The notes under the pieces were generated by a model, which ran no database searches, was not told the origin of the DNA, and saw only the letters and a program-made list of their open reading frames with translations. DNA of 57,433 bases from a virus. The stretch lies in the IMG/VR virus record IMGVR_UViG_3300033145_001062, positions 1 through 57,433 of that record; one strand, 5' to 3'. Of the stretch, positions 37,743 through 45,836 are shown in pieces. Both the position numbers and the translations under genes were made by a program. Position 1 is the stretch's first letter. Every line of letters begins with the position of its first letter.

Positions 37743-38754
37743 CGCTTCCTTCTAATGAGTTTGCTGGATTCAAATCAAAGAGACCGCCACGTTTATTTAT
37801 TACATTTTTATATTCACTTGGAATTTCTTTGATAGCTCTTAATCCTTCAAAATCAAATGCTTTTCCGTAAGTTCTATTCCATCCACCGCAATGTTCTTTC
37901 AACAAGCAGGAATTACAAGGCTCTCCCTTAATTCCAACCTTTTTACTTGATCTGCTTGAAAATTCCCACACCCGCTCTATGTCTTCTGAGTAATGTCTAT
38001 ATTCCCATTCCCAGGGATCAAATAAAACATATCGTGCATTTGTAACATATTTCCAAAAATGGGGCTTTAATAGGCACATAGGGAAATATCTAAGAGTAAA
38101 AATTATTTTATTTTCTTCCATATACGCCATCGCCTCTTCTAAAACATCAACCAATTCAACGGGGTTAACCGCCACTTTTCTCAAATATAACCTCCAATGA
38201 TAATGAGGAAGAAAATTCAAAAGAGAAATATGAAATGCCCCAAGTTGAGCAGCCTTTTTGACGATATCGAAAATTTCATATTGATTCAATTGCTGAAGTG
38301 TTATATTAATTCTAAATGGGTAATTGTTTCTATTTAACCATTTTAAAAGTTCCATTTGTTTCTGTCCTGCTCTTTTTCTCTCTGCAATTTTATCTAATGT
38401 TTTCCCTAATCCGTGCATAGAAACCTGAAGATGATCCAATCCCAAATCATATAATCGCTGATATTTTTCAATACTTATACTACCATTAGTTATTATCAGA
38501 GATTTCATCCCTATTCTTGAAATATAACTAATAATCTCATCAATTTGATCATGTAACATCGGCTCGCCTTTTCCGCAAAGAACCACAGAATCACAACCAC
38601 GGCTTTTGCCGGCATCTATTTCCCTTTTAAGCTGATCTAAAGGAGTATCCTTATTTGTATGTAATTCTTCAAATCTTCTGAAAAAGCAATGTTTACAGTT
38701 CCAGTTACATTTCCATGTAACATTTTCCAGACCAACTACTTTACAAGGTTTCAT
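37735..38754 (-). CDS. Radical-SAM enzyme with C-terminal cysteine cluster, 339 aa
   Basis: CNWNCKHC (C16, C20, C23) is the CxxxCxxC motif binding a 4Fe-4S cluster and SAM. GKGEPMLH and LIITNGS follow as in MoaA/PqqE-type enzymes. A second cluster, CNSCLLKEHCGG, near the C-terminus suggests a SPASM-like or twitch domain. It could modify a peptide, lipid or sugar by radical chemistry. Rare among phage structural genes; here it is sandwiched between a glycosyltransferase and a methyltransferase. Confidence 0.8.
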   Translation of the reverse strand: MKPCKVVGLENVTWKCNWNCKHCFFRRFEELHTNKDTPLDQLKREIDAGKSRGCDSVVLCGKGEPMLHDQIDEIISYISRIGMKSLIITNGSISIEKYQRLYDLGLDHLQVSMHGLGKTLDKIAERKRAGQKQMELLKWLNRNNYPFRINITLQQLNQYEIFDIVKKAAQLGAFHISLLNFLPHYHWRLYLRKVAVNPVELVDVLEEAMAYMEENKIIFTLRYFPMCLLKPHFWKYVTNARYVLFDPWEWEYRHYSEDIERVWEFSSRSSKKVGIKGEPCNSCLLKEHCGGWNRTYGKAFDFEGLRAIKEIPSEYKNVINKRGGLFDLNPANSLEGSVD

Positions 38755-39269
38755 ATTTTCCTAAAAATTATTAAATATCTTTCTCTTCCAATCTCTTGAT
38801 ATTTAGGTTTTATGTTTTTATTCACAAAATCTGTAACATCTTTTTTATAACCATAATCATGAAAGGCTATAATTCCACCTTTTCTAACAAAGCCAATCCA
38901 TTCCATATCCTTATTCAATGCCTTTTCTGTATGTTTGCTGTCTATAAATAGCCCATCTATTATCATGCTCCAAGATCCTAAGACATCTTCACTTTTTTTC
39001 TTGTGCCAAATGATATTTTTGCCTTTGATCCTTGATTTAAAGATCTTCTCTACTCCATTCATGATCACTTTATCATTAGGATCATATCCATTTATGAACG
39101 GGTCTATAGCAATGACTATATTATTTTCAGCAAGTGCGCATGTTGTTTTTCCTACGTAACTACCTATCTCAACAATTATCTTGTTGCTTTCTATGACCTT
39201 TTTAAGCAGATCAACTTCCTTGTCTGTCATTGAAATTCTTTTATAAGCCGTCTCTAAATTCATTGCCAT
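38751..39269 (-). CDS. SAM-dependent methyltransferase (class I), 172 aa
   Basis: IIVEIGSYVGKTTCALAENN then VIAIDPFINGY and IDGLFIDSKHTEKALNKDME with GGIIAFHDYG match class-I methyltransferases of the group common in glycan loci. Coupled to the radical-SAM gene by 4 bases. Methylation of a sugar is the simplest reading. Confidence 0.75.
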   Translation of the reverse strand: MAMNLETAYKRISMTDKEVDLLKKVIESNKIIVEIGSYVGKTTCALAENNIVIAIDPFINGYDPNDKVIMNGVEKIFKSRIKGKNIIWHKKKSEDVLGSWSMIIDGLFIDSKHTEKALNKDMEWIGFVRKGGIIAFHDYGYKKDVTDFVNKNIKPKYQEIGRERYLIIFRKI

Positions 39270-39823
39270 TTGCTCCTGAAATAATCTCTATTTTGAGTAT
39301 TAAAAGGGTTTTTATGTTCATTCCTATGTACTATTTTCACTTTATTCGCAACAAAGAATTTCCCTCCCAGTTGTTTACAGAAATCAGTATCCTCAAAACC
39401 ACTTCCTTTATAGTTCTCGTCAAATCTCAATTTGGTATTTCTGAAAGCACAGCAAGCTGTAATCATAGTTCTGACTTCAATAAAATCCTTCGATATATCT
39501 AAATTTCCATAATTTGTTTTATGCAGTGTACCATCAGGATTTAACAATCTTGCTCCAACCATGCTTGCTTTTGTTTTTTTCAATGCATTAATTAAATCCT
39601 TATCCCATCCGCAAGGGAAACCCTCTACATCATCATCACACATAATTATAAATTCGCCCCGTGCTTTATCTAATCCAATATTTCTATTTTTTGCCGCAGA
39701 CTTATTAGCATTTGATACTATAATCAAATCCAATTCATATACCACGGAGTTTTTGATTTCAGAAATTAAATCTGCTATTTCCTTTTCTGTTTTTATTGTA
39801 GGAATTATTATACTTACCTTCAT
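39260..39823 (-). CDS. Family 2-type glycosyltransferase, 187 aa
   Basis: KVSIIIPTIKTEKEIADLIS opens the domain and FIIMCDDDVEGFP is the DDD metal site. GSGFEDTDFCKQLGGKF is the usual ED acceptor motif. It overlaps the gp10-like gene by 4 bases, which ties the sugar cassette to the head-tail operon. Confidence 0.8.
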   Translation of the reverse strand: MKVSIIIPTIKTEKEIADLISEIKNSVVYELDLIIVSNANKSAAKNRNIGLDKARGEFIIMCDDDVEGFPCGWDKDLINALKKTKASMVGARLLNPDGTLHKTNYGNLDISKDFIEVRTMITACCAFRNTKLRFDENYKGSGFEDTDFCKQLGGKFFVANKVKIVHRNEHKNPFNTQNRDYFRSKWQ

Positions 39824-40248
39824 TTCAGCCTCACATCCTTTTTCATAATTATCCCAATAGCCTTAATCGTCTCACCTTCGTGCATAAAATAAGCAGGGAA
39901 AAGATACGGTTGAGCTGCCATTTTTTTCGTTCCGTGTTCTTGCCAGTAGCCGTACTTGACATTAGTTCCAACGACATAAACTAAATCTTTTGGCCCTTCA
40001 GGTTTTTTTATCCCATCGCCTGGCTTTGCCTTTTTCCCTGTTTTCCCTTCGCTCATAGGACTGTCAGCCCAATTAGTTGAGATTGAGGCCCGGAGACGAC
40101 CCGTATCAACAGGACACCCCTCTTTAGCAGCCAACTCAATCTTAAAAGCCTGTTTTTTCAGCCTGTCCTTAATAGCTTGAGTTTTGATAATCTGATATTT
40201 TTTCAAATTAGCAACGACCTCTGGAATTCCTTTTACATATGTAGGCAT
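39820..40248 (-). CDS. HK97 gp10-like neck/tail completion protein, 142 aa
   Basis: KRLKKQ-type helix then PVDTGRLRASIS and GTNVKYGYWQEHGTKKMAAQ PYLFPA are the landmarks of HK97 gp10 proteins. It joins the connector to the tail. It follows the head closure gene without a gap. Confidence 0.9.
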   Translation of the reverse strand: MPTYVKGIPEVVANLKKYQIIKTQAIKDRLKKQAFKIELAAKEGCPVDTGRLRASISTNWADSPMSEGKTGKKAKPGDGIKKPEGPKDLVYVVGTNVKYGYWQEHGTKKMAAQPYLFPAYFMHEGETIKAIGIIMKKDVRLK

Positions 40249-40589
40249 TATATTTCCCTCCCTACCTCTACACAGGCAAGTTTCATAAATCGCCCTTTCT
40301 CCCTCCAGGGCAGTACAAGCTTAATGTCATACACTCGGCTTCCCCAGTAAATACGCTGCGATTCTTCAACTCCTGATAAATATTCCATGTACCAGAAAAC
40401 CTCAGCAAAAACATCTACTTTGTTATATTTAAATATCTCCTTACCTTTAGGGATAAGCACTAAAGCCCCCTTAACCCTTTTATATGTAGTCGTCCAGGTT
40501 GAAGGCAAATAACCACCCGCACCATCTGGAGCACCTTTAGTAAAATCCTTTATCTTCACTGTCTTATCCAAGTGACCTGCAAAGCTCAT
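40248..40589 (-). CDS. Head closure (Gp16-like) protein, 113 aa
   Basis: MSFAGHLDKTVKIKDFTKGA then GGYLPSTWTTTYKRVKGALV and WGSRVYDIKLVLPWREKGRF fit the small beta-barrel head-tail adaptors of the SPP1 gp16 type. It plugs the connector after packaging. Confidence 0.75.
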   Translation of the reverse strand: MSFAGHLDKTVKIKDFTKGAPDGAGGYLPSTWTTTYKRVKGALVLIPKGKEIFKYNKVDVFAEVFWYMEYLSGVEESQRIYWGSRVYDIKLVLPWREKGRFMKLACVEVGREI

Positions 40590-40960
40590 CTCCTACTCCT
40601 AATCATTGACGTGGGGTTCACGCCATATGTCCCATCAACAGAAGGTTGCATCGGGCCTAGCTCACGTATTAGCCGCACTTTCCTTCTTATCCTTCGTCTA
40701 ATATTTATATCCTTATAATATATTTCAACTGATATATCACTTGTTACATCGCTTATTTTCTCTATTTTTAGTATTTTTGCACTTATAAATTTATGCCTAA
40801 ATTGATTAAATAATTTTTTCTCCATATCTGGATACATAGCGCTCCATGAAATCTGACAATACCTGGCCATCATCTTCCAGTTCCGCTTCTCCCAAGCCTC
40901 AAGGAATTTAGCCATAGTCCATTCAGGGCTTTTTTTAGGATAGTCAGTTGACTTAATCAT
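40586..40960 (-). CDS. Hypothetical connector-region protein, 124 aa
   Basis: SPEWTMAKFLEAWEKRNWKM then beta-strands and an arginine-rich segment (NIRRRIRRKVRLIREL). The fold may be NTF2-like (helix, then curved sheet). Unknown; its place suggests a neck protein. Confidence 0.55.
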   Translation of the reverse strand: MIKSTDYPKKSPEWTMAKFLEAWEKRNWKMMARYCQISWSAMYPDMEKKLFNQFRHKFISAKILKIEKISDVTSDISVEIYYKDINIRRRIRRKVRLIRELGPMQPSVDGTYGVNPTSMIRSRR

Positions 40961-41091
40961 TTTATTATTCCGATTTTAGATTCTCGTTTGCTTTTCTGCA
41001 CACGCCGTCTAATTATTTGCAATCTAAAGAAATGAATGATCGTGACCAAAAGCACAGCAATACCAACCCATACTATGTAAATTTCTTTCAT
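40957..41091 (-). CDS. Membrane microprotein in the head-tail operon, 44 aa
   Basis: MKEIYIVWVGIAVLLVTIIH then a basic end (RRRVQKSKRESK). One membrane segment. ATGA overlap with the next gene. Unexpected among virion genes. Confidence 0.55.
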   Translation of the reverse strand: MKEIYIVWVGIAVLLVTIIHFFRLQIIRRRVQKSKRESKIGIIK

Positions 41092-41092
41092 C

Positions 41093-42247
41093 CTAAAAAC
41101 TCCTCTTTTTAAATAAATCTAGCCCGTTTTGAATCTCTATTGGCATTATGGCTCTGGCCTTTTCAAAATCCGATATGGAGATTTTCTCATACTCATAATC
41201 TGCGCCTTCACCAAACACCTCGCTTTTCAATTCCTCATCACCCGCTCGCTTTGATTTGCCATAAACATAGCATACCAGGTGTATGCAAAATTGCTCTAAT
41301 ACATAAGGAATTGTAATGTAGCCGGCTGTAAAGTCAATAAAATATTCCTGGCCTGCGCTGAAACCGCCGGCTTTATACAAAATCCCCTCATTCCTAGCCT
41401 CGGAGGGATTCAACAGCTTATAATCCGTTATGTCATCATCTACAGTCTCGCAATAAGCCTGCTTTGTAGCATTTACAAACATTGACGGTCTAATCAGGAG
41501 TTCAGAAGCATTTCTGGTAGCCGTATCCGTAGCCATTGTAGTTATTGACCAGCCTTTCGCTAAAGCATTTATAGCAGTTATTAGGTCATCTATTTTGTCA
41601 TAATCAGTAAGGGTAAGCTCCGTATCATCAGCATTTGTCCCACCATCTACGATGAGTCTGATTTTAGTCGACGTTATCTCGACTGTACAAAAATTAGCAT
41701 CTGTGGATGTATTTTTAATTGAGAACGAATTAGCCCGCCCCACAGACAGCCTTGTTACTCTTGTTACTGGATACTGCTCAAGTAGTAATTTGCTGAATCC
41801 TGCGCCATAATATATTTCTCTTGTGTAATTAGTTGTCTTGAGGATCCGGTTGCAATAACGATTAATCATGTCGGAGGCTCGGTCTATTAGTCTCTCGATG
41901 AGATATCTATCCTGTATCGTAAACACCTGCTCATTTTCATCACCCAGCGTATTTAAAGCACCCGTTACAAGTAAATCATCCGACTCAGCAGAACCATGAT
42001 AAATAAGCCCAGCCTTCCAATCGGTAGTATCGTTTATTTCATCTACAAGTTTGGTCAGCGTATCATAGGTTGCAAAAAGAATATCGCCTCCAGGAGTTAA
42101 GGTTAATCTGTCGTCTTTCACCTCTAATGTTGAAGGGTCTACAGCTCCGGCATAATATACCCAGAGTGCATCACGTTTAGCGTCTTCTCCTAAAAAAGCT
42201 AAAACTTCAGAAATACTGGTTAAGCTTATTGTGCTGTCAAGTGCCAT
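41093..42247 (-). CDS. Head-tail connector protein with insertion, 384 aa
   Basis: IQDRYLIERLIDRASDMINR near 118 and YGKSKRAGDEELKSE near the end fit gp6-like connectors, which form the ring below the portal. It is much longer than the usual 100-200 residues. The extra parts at 45-100 and 180-260 are repeats of a small beta domain (LTPGGDILFATYDTLTKLVD; LTDYDKIDDLITAINAL), also seen in other phage connectors. Confidence 0.65.
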   Translation of the reverse strand: MALDSTISLTSISEVLAFLGEDAKRDALWVYYAGAVDPSTLEVKDDRLTLTPGGDILFATYDTLTKLVDEINDTTDWKAGLIYHGSAESDDLLVTGALNTLGDENEQVFTIQDRYLIERLIDRASDMINRYCNRILKTTNYTREIYYGAGFSKLLLEQYPVTRVTRLSVGRANSFSIKNTSTDANFCTVEITSTKIRLIVDGGTNADDTELTLTDYDKIDDLITAINALAKGWSITTMATDTATRNASELLIRPSMFVNATKQAYCETVDDDITDYKLLNPSEARNEGILYKAGGFSAGQEYFIDFTAGYITIPYVLEQFCIHLVCYVYGKSKRAGDEELKSEVFGEGADYEYEKISISDFEKARAIMPIEIQNGLDLFKKRSF

Positions 42248-42263
42248 TTATCTCTCCTATAAT

Positions 42264-42899
42264 TTATTCTAAATCAGTATGCTCATGCCATTTCATTCTG
42301 AAACTTCCTTCATTATTATCCAGATAGGACGTTGCTCTGGCTAAATATTTTGTGTTCTTTTTTAAGACAAATCCTAAACTTTTCCCGTCGCCCCCTGCCT
42401 TTCCTGTAGCCTCAGTTGCTATTAGTGCCGCAGCGGTAGCAGCTGTAATAGTAGGGCCGGTTGTAATAGTGAGCGTAGATGTAATATCTGAATTTCTATT
42501 CCTATTTATCGGGGTTATAGCACTGCCTCCTGATACATTGAATTCCGCTGCATTTCCTGTATCCTCAAAAAGCTCCCAGTATGCCGGTAGATTCGCCTCT
42601 CCATAGAGAGCTATATGTGAATGTTTTGTTGTATTTGGAGTTATGATATAAAATGATAAAGGCGATAATATATCAAAAGCATCAACCGCACTTCTCTGAC
42701 TCACAACAAAAGCATGTCCTGCATGAACCTCATAATCCATAAAATCTATTACCTGAAGAGAAAAAGTTGCAGGGTCTATTCTTAAATTCTGATAGGTTGT
42801 ACCAGTATATCCCTGTATCCGTACCACTGCATCAACAACATTATAACTATAATCGTCAATATCTGAATCATATTCCCATTTTACTCTATAATCTGACAT
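42264..42899 (-). CDS. Virion protein, probable decoration or fibre protein, 211 aa
   Basis: MDYEVHAGHAFVVSQRSAVD, ITPINRNRNSDITSTLTITT and KSLGFVLKKNTKYLARATSY with WHEHTDLE are landmarks of a widespread phage structural family next to capsid genes. Their biochemical role is not established. They probably bind the capsid surface. Confidence 0.65.
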   Translation of the reverse strand: MSDYRVKWEYDSDIDDYSYNVVDAVVRIQGYTGTTYQNLRIDPATFSLQVIDFMDYEVHAGHAFVVSQRSAVDAFDILSPLSFYIITPNTTKHSHIALYGEANLPAYWELFEDTGNAAEFNVSGGSAITPINRNRNSDITSTLTITTGPTITAATAAALIATEATGKAGGDGKSLGFVLKKNTKYLARATSYLDNNEGSFRMKWHEHTDLE

Positions 42900-42900
42900 T

Positions 42901-43080
42901 TTATTTCTCCTTCTCTGCTACCTCTATCATTTTATTCTTAGGAGGCCTGCTTAAAGCCTTTGCATAACCGGCCTCAATGACCACTGCTGCAAACTGCGGC
43001 CTAGACGACCTCTTAAATCTATCGCCCTTCTTCCAGCAGCTAGTCCAATCCTTAGTAAATACGATTACATCATCATTCAT
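42901..43080 (-). CDS. Small head-region protein, 59 aa
   Basis: MNDDVIVFTKDWTSCWKKGD then RFKRSSRPQFAAVVIEAGYA. The pattern of a short strand pair then a helix resembles small proteins encoded near phage capsid genes. ATGA overlap with the glycosyltransferase gene. Confidence 0.55.
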   Translation of the reverse strand: MNDDVIVFTKDWTSCWKKGDRFKRSSRPQFAAVVIEAGYAKALSRPPKNKMIEVAEKEK

Positions 43081-44222
43081 TTAAGCCTCTTTTCCATTTC
43101 CTTAAACACTGGAAGCCAGTATTTCTTCCATACATTATTCCAATCATATTCCATAATATTAGTCATTGCTTTTTTTCTCATGGAATCAAATCCGCCTGAC
43201 TCCCAGAGAGAAAAAGCATCCTCTAATTTCTCTAATATCGCAGATGGTTTAGCCTCAAATCTCCACGTCTCATTTGGCAGCCATCGACTGTCATCCTCAG
43301 TCGTATTGATAAGCCATCCTGTTTTGCAGAGTTCCGTACAGCTTGTTGTATTTGTCAGTATTGCAGGAATTCCGCAGGCTTGAGCCTCTATTATCGGGAG
43401 CCCAAAACCTTCGCCTTTTGTTGGAAGGCAGAATACATCGAATCCATTGTAAATATCAGCTAGCCAATCCGGATCTATTCTACTCAGTGCATAATCCAAC
43501 TGTGGAGGCCATATCAGGGCTTTATCTATCCCAAGATTAGCTGCTATTTTATGATAATTTATAAAGCTTTGCCTTGAATCCCTCTCATTTGCAAGGGAAT
43601 GAAGATAAAGTATAGATTTTGGATGCCTCTTGTGAAATTCCTTAAAAGCCCGCATAAGGGGTACGTATCCTTTCCGGTCATCTCCATAATTAAGACCTAC
43701 AGAGCCTATTACAAAATGTTCATCTGAAAGCCCGAATTCACCTCTAAATGCTTTCCTTGCCTCGGGCTTAGGCTTGAATATTTTTGTATCAACCCCAAAA
43801 GGTGCATAAAAAGGTTTAAGCCCTATAGACTTCAACTCCCTCTCCCCATGCTTTGACATCGCCACTTGCATTCCAGTATTTTTGCAGACATCAGCTAATG
43901 TTTTGCTTATATACTCTGTATCTACGGGAACATAGGCTACCCATTTCTCTTTTGGATACTGCCTTTTGCCTTGCAGAAGCCAGATATCCCAAAGAGTAAA
44001 GATATAATCAAAATTTTCAGTTTCAATCATTTGATTAATGAAAAATGTATCCGTTCCTTCAAATATCTCAAACTCATCCCATTTATACCATCCATGATCC
44101 GCATGTTTAGTCCCGACTCTCACAAAATGACCTGCATCCCTAAGCCTCCGGATTATCTCTTTTGTGACTACTGCATAACCTGAATTGGCCATAGGCGATG
44201 CCGAATGCCAAAGTATTCTCAT
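43077..44222 (-). CDS. Family 4-type glycosyltransferase, 381 aa
   Basis: GT-B fold. N-terminal ILWHSASPMANSGYAVVTKE, a middle MSKHGERELKSIGLKPFYAP FGVD, and GEGFGLPIIEAQACGIPAIL (the EGFGL.E motif that binds the donor) near 275. These transfer sugars with retention. It sits between two structural genes next to the decoration-like gene, separate from the main sugar cassette. Confidence 0.85.
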   Translation of the reverse strand: MRILWHSASPMANSGYAVVTKEIIRRLRDAGHFVRVGTKHADHGWYKWDEFEIFEGTDTFFINQMIETENFDYIFTLWDIWLLQGKRQYPKEKWVAYVPVDTEYISKTLADVCKNTGMQVAMSKHGERELKSIGLKPFYAPFGVDTKIFKPKPEARKAFRGEFGLSDEHFVIGSVGLNYGDDRKGYVPLMRAFKEFHKRHPKSILYLHSLANERDSRQSFINYHKIAANLGIDKALIWPPQLDYALSRIDPDWLADIYNGFDVFCLPTKGEGFGLPIIEAQACGIPAILTNTTSCTELCKTGWLINTTEDDSRWLPNETWRFEAKPSAILEKLEDAFSLWESGGFDSMRKKAMTNIMEYDWNNVWKKYWLPVFKEMEKRLK

Positions 44223-44293
44223 ATATCCTCCTTATAAAAAGAAGGGATCAGGAGGCAAGCCAAAGCCTGCCCCCTGTCCTAACTCATTCAAAA

Positions 44294-44740
44294 TTAAGCA
44301 GGCAATGTTGCCTGTGCATATCTTGGTCTCAACTGTAATAGCACACCGCCAACCTTCTCCGTCCCGCTTCCCGCATCAGTTGCGAGTTTAAACCCCACAT
44401 ACTGAAAACCGCTATCTACATCCAGGTCTTCGCCTCGAACCTGAGCCACCAGAACATCTGTATCGCTTGTAGCGGTAGACGTGAATGTATCGCTTGCACC
44501 TGAAACTGTCTTAGAGCCGCTGCCATCTGAAGCAGTTGCCTGCCACATGGCAAGTGTTAATACCGCATCGCTTGCAACTCCAGAAGCATGAGCAAGACCC
44601 ACAACCAGATCATAATTTGCCATGTTGACAAATTCAGCAGAAACAACTGTGTCAGCAGGTGTAGTCTCTCCGCCCAATGCAGAGCTGAAAGCACCATATC
44701 TTGAACGAACGTTCTCTGTAAATTTGTGTATGTTTGCCAT
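44294..44740 (-). CDS. Probable capsid decoration protein, 148 aa
   Basis: Small, rich in A, S, T and G with regular beta-strands (DLVVGLAHASGVASDAVLTL; SGFQYVGFKLATDAGSGTEK). Directly after the second capsid gene with a good AGGAGG site. Composition and place fit an exterior cement or tube-like protein. No family. Confidence 0.6.
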   Translation of the reverse strand: MANIHKFTENVRSRYGAFSSALGGETTPADTVVSAEFVNMANYDLVVGLAHASGVASDAVLTLAMWQATASDGSGSKTVSGASDTFTSTATSDTDVLVAQVRGEDLDVDSGFQYVGFKLATDAGSGTEKVGGVLLQLRPRYAQATLPA

Positions 44741-44756
44741 AGTTTTTTACCTCCTA

Positions 44757-45827
44757 TTAGCTTGTTGTTGTTAATACAATAAACATCCCCAGGTCATTAG
44801 CTCCTCGCTTCGGTGTAATGTCTGCACTCAGAAGCGGTTGGCCGTCTGTCCTGAGAACAATCTTCCAAAACGTCTCATCAGTTTCAAAGCCGTATGTTTC
44901 GCTTGTCTCAAGAGATGTGTCTTCATATTTAACATGACGAGACGCTGATATTCTCATTTCCCTGTCGCCTATAAGATAATGCCCGTGACCAAAGTCAGCA
45001 AGGATTATGTCGCCTTCCGTTCCCATTGCCTGGCATTTCTCCGTAGGGATGAACGGTATCCCCCAAAGCATACGATTGCTAAGATCTAGAGCTGTCGCTT
45101 GATTTGCTGCCGGTGATGTCGCCTCGAATAATTCACCTATCACATCGGGATTCAATAGCCAGACAGCGCTTTCCCAGCTTCGTGGGAGTAACCGCTTGGC
45201 CATATTAGCAATATCTCTCCAGTCAATTACTCCAACCGCAGCCCGTGTAACTTGTGTTCTGCATCCGGCCTGTTCAATACCTAAGGGCATTCCACCACCT
45301 GTACCATTGATAAAAGCATCATCTTCAACGAATCGAATAGCCTGCCCGAATGATGTTTTAGCAAATTCGCCAAAACTCTCATAGTCATCCTCAAGTTCAT
45401 TACTAACAAAACAACTGCCTACTAGTTTGTGAACATTTAACTCAACTTTACCAATTGCCGGTTTAGATATAGCATCAACTTTTGATCCTCGTTCCTCTAC
45501 CCAACTAAATGTAATTCCACCAAATAGATTTGAGCTTCTATCAGAATCCTTTAATACTCGTATCACCAGCGAATCTCTTTTCATCGGGAAAACCTTAGCC
45601 CGTGGCCTAACAATCGCATTTTCCATAGCTGCATGATAAATTTCTTTAGCCCATTGTTTCGGGACTAAAGCTCCACCCTGTGAGTCTGTTCCTTCCTCCA
45701 TGTGCCCTGCGGTCTTTCCAAAAATTAGCCGACTATCCGGCTGTCCTTCGCCATCGTAAGCTTTACGGACTTTGACAAGAAATTCACCTACACATTTAAA
45801 TCCGCCCGTTTTGTCTTTATATTCCAT
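44757..45827 (-). CDS. Second HK97-type major capsid protein, 356 aa
   Basis: GTDSQGGALVPKQWAKEIYH and MENAIVRPRAKVFPM open the HK97 fold, followed by WVEERGSKVDAISKPAIGKV and EDDAFINGTGGGMPLGIEQA. It has only about 45 residues before the core, not a scaffold domain. It shares the fold and key motifs with the product of 45837-47150 but is clearly divergent. A minor capsid subunit, a pentamer, or an unused duplicate are possible. Confidence 0.85.
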   Translation of the reverse strand: MEYKDKTGGFKCVGEFLVKVRKAYDGEGQPDSRLIFGKTAGHMEEGTDSQGGALVPKQWAKEIYHAAMENAIVRPRAKVFPMKRDSLVIRVLKDSDRSSNLFGGITFSWVEERGSKVDAISKPAIGKVELNVHKLVGSCFVSNELEDDYESFGEFAKTSFGQAIRFVEDDAFINGTGGGMPLGIEQAGCRTQVTRAAVGVIDWRDIANMAKRLLPRSWESAVWLLNPDVIGELFEATSPAANQATALDLSNRMLWGIPFIPTEKCQAMGTEGDIILADFGHGHYLIGDREMRISASRHVKYEDTSLETSETYGFETDETFWKIVLRTDGQPLLSADITPKRGANDLGMFIVLTTTS

Positions 45828-45836
45828 TTCGATCTC

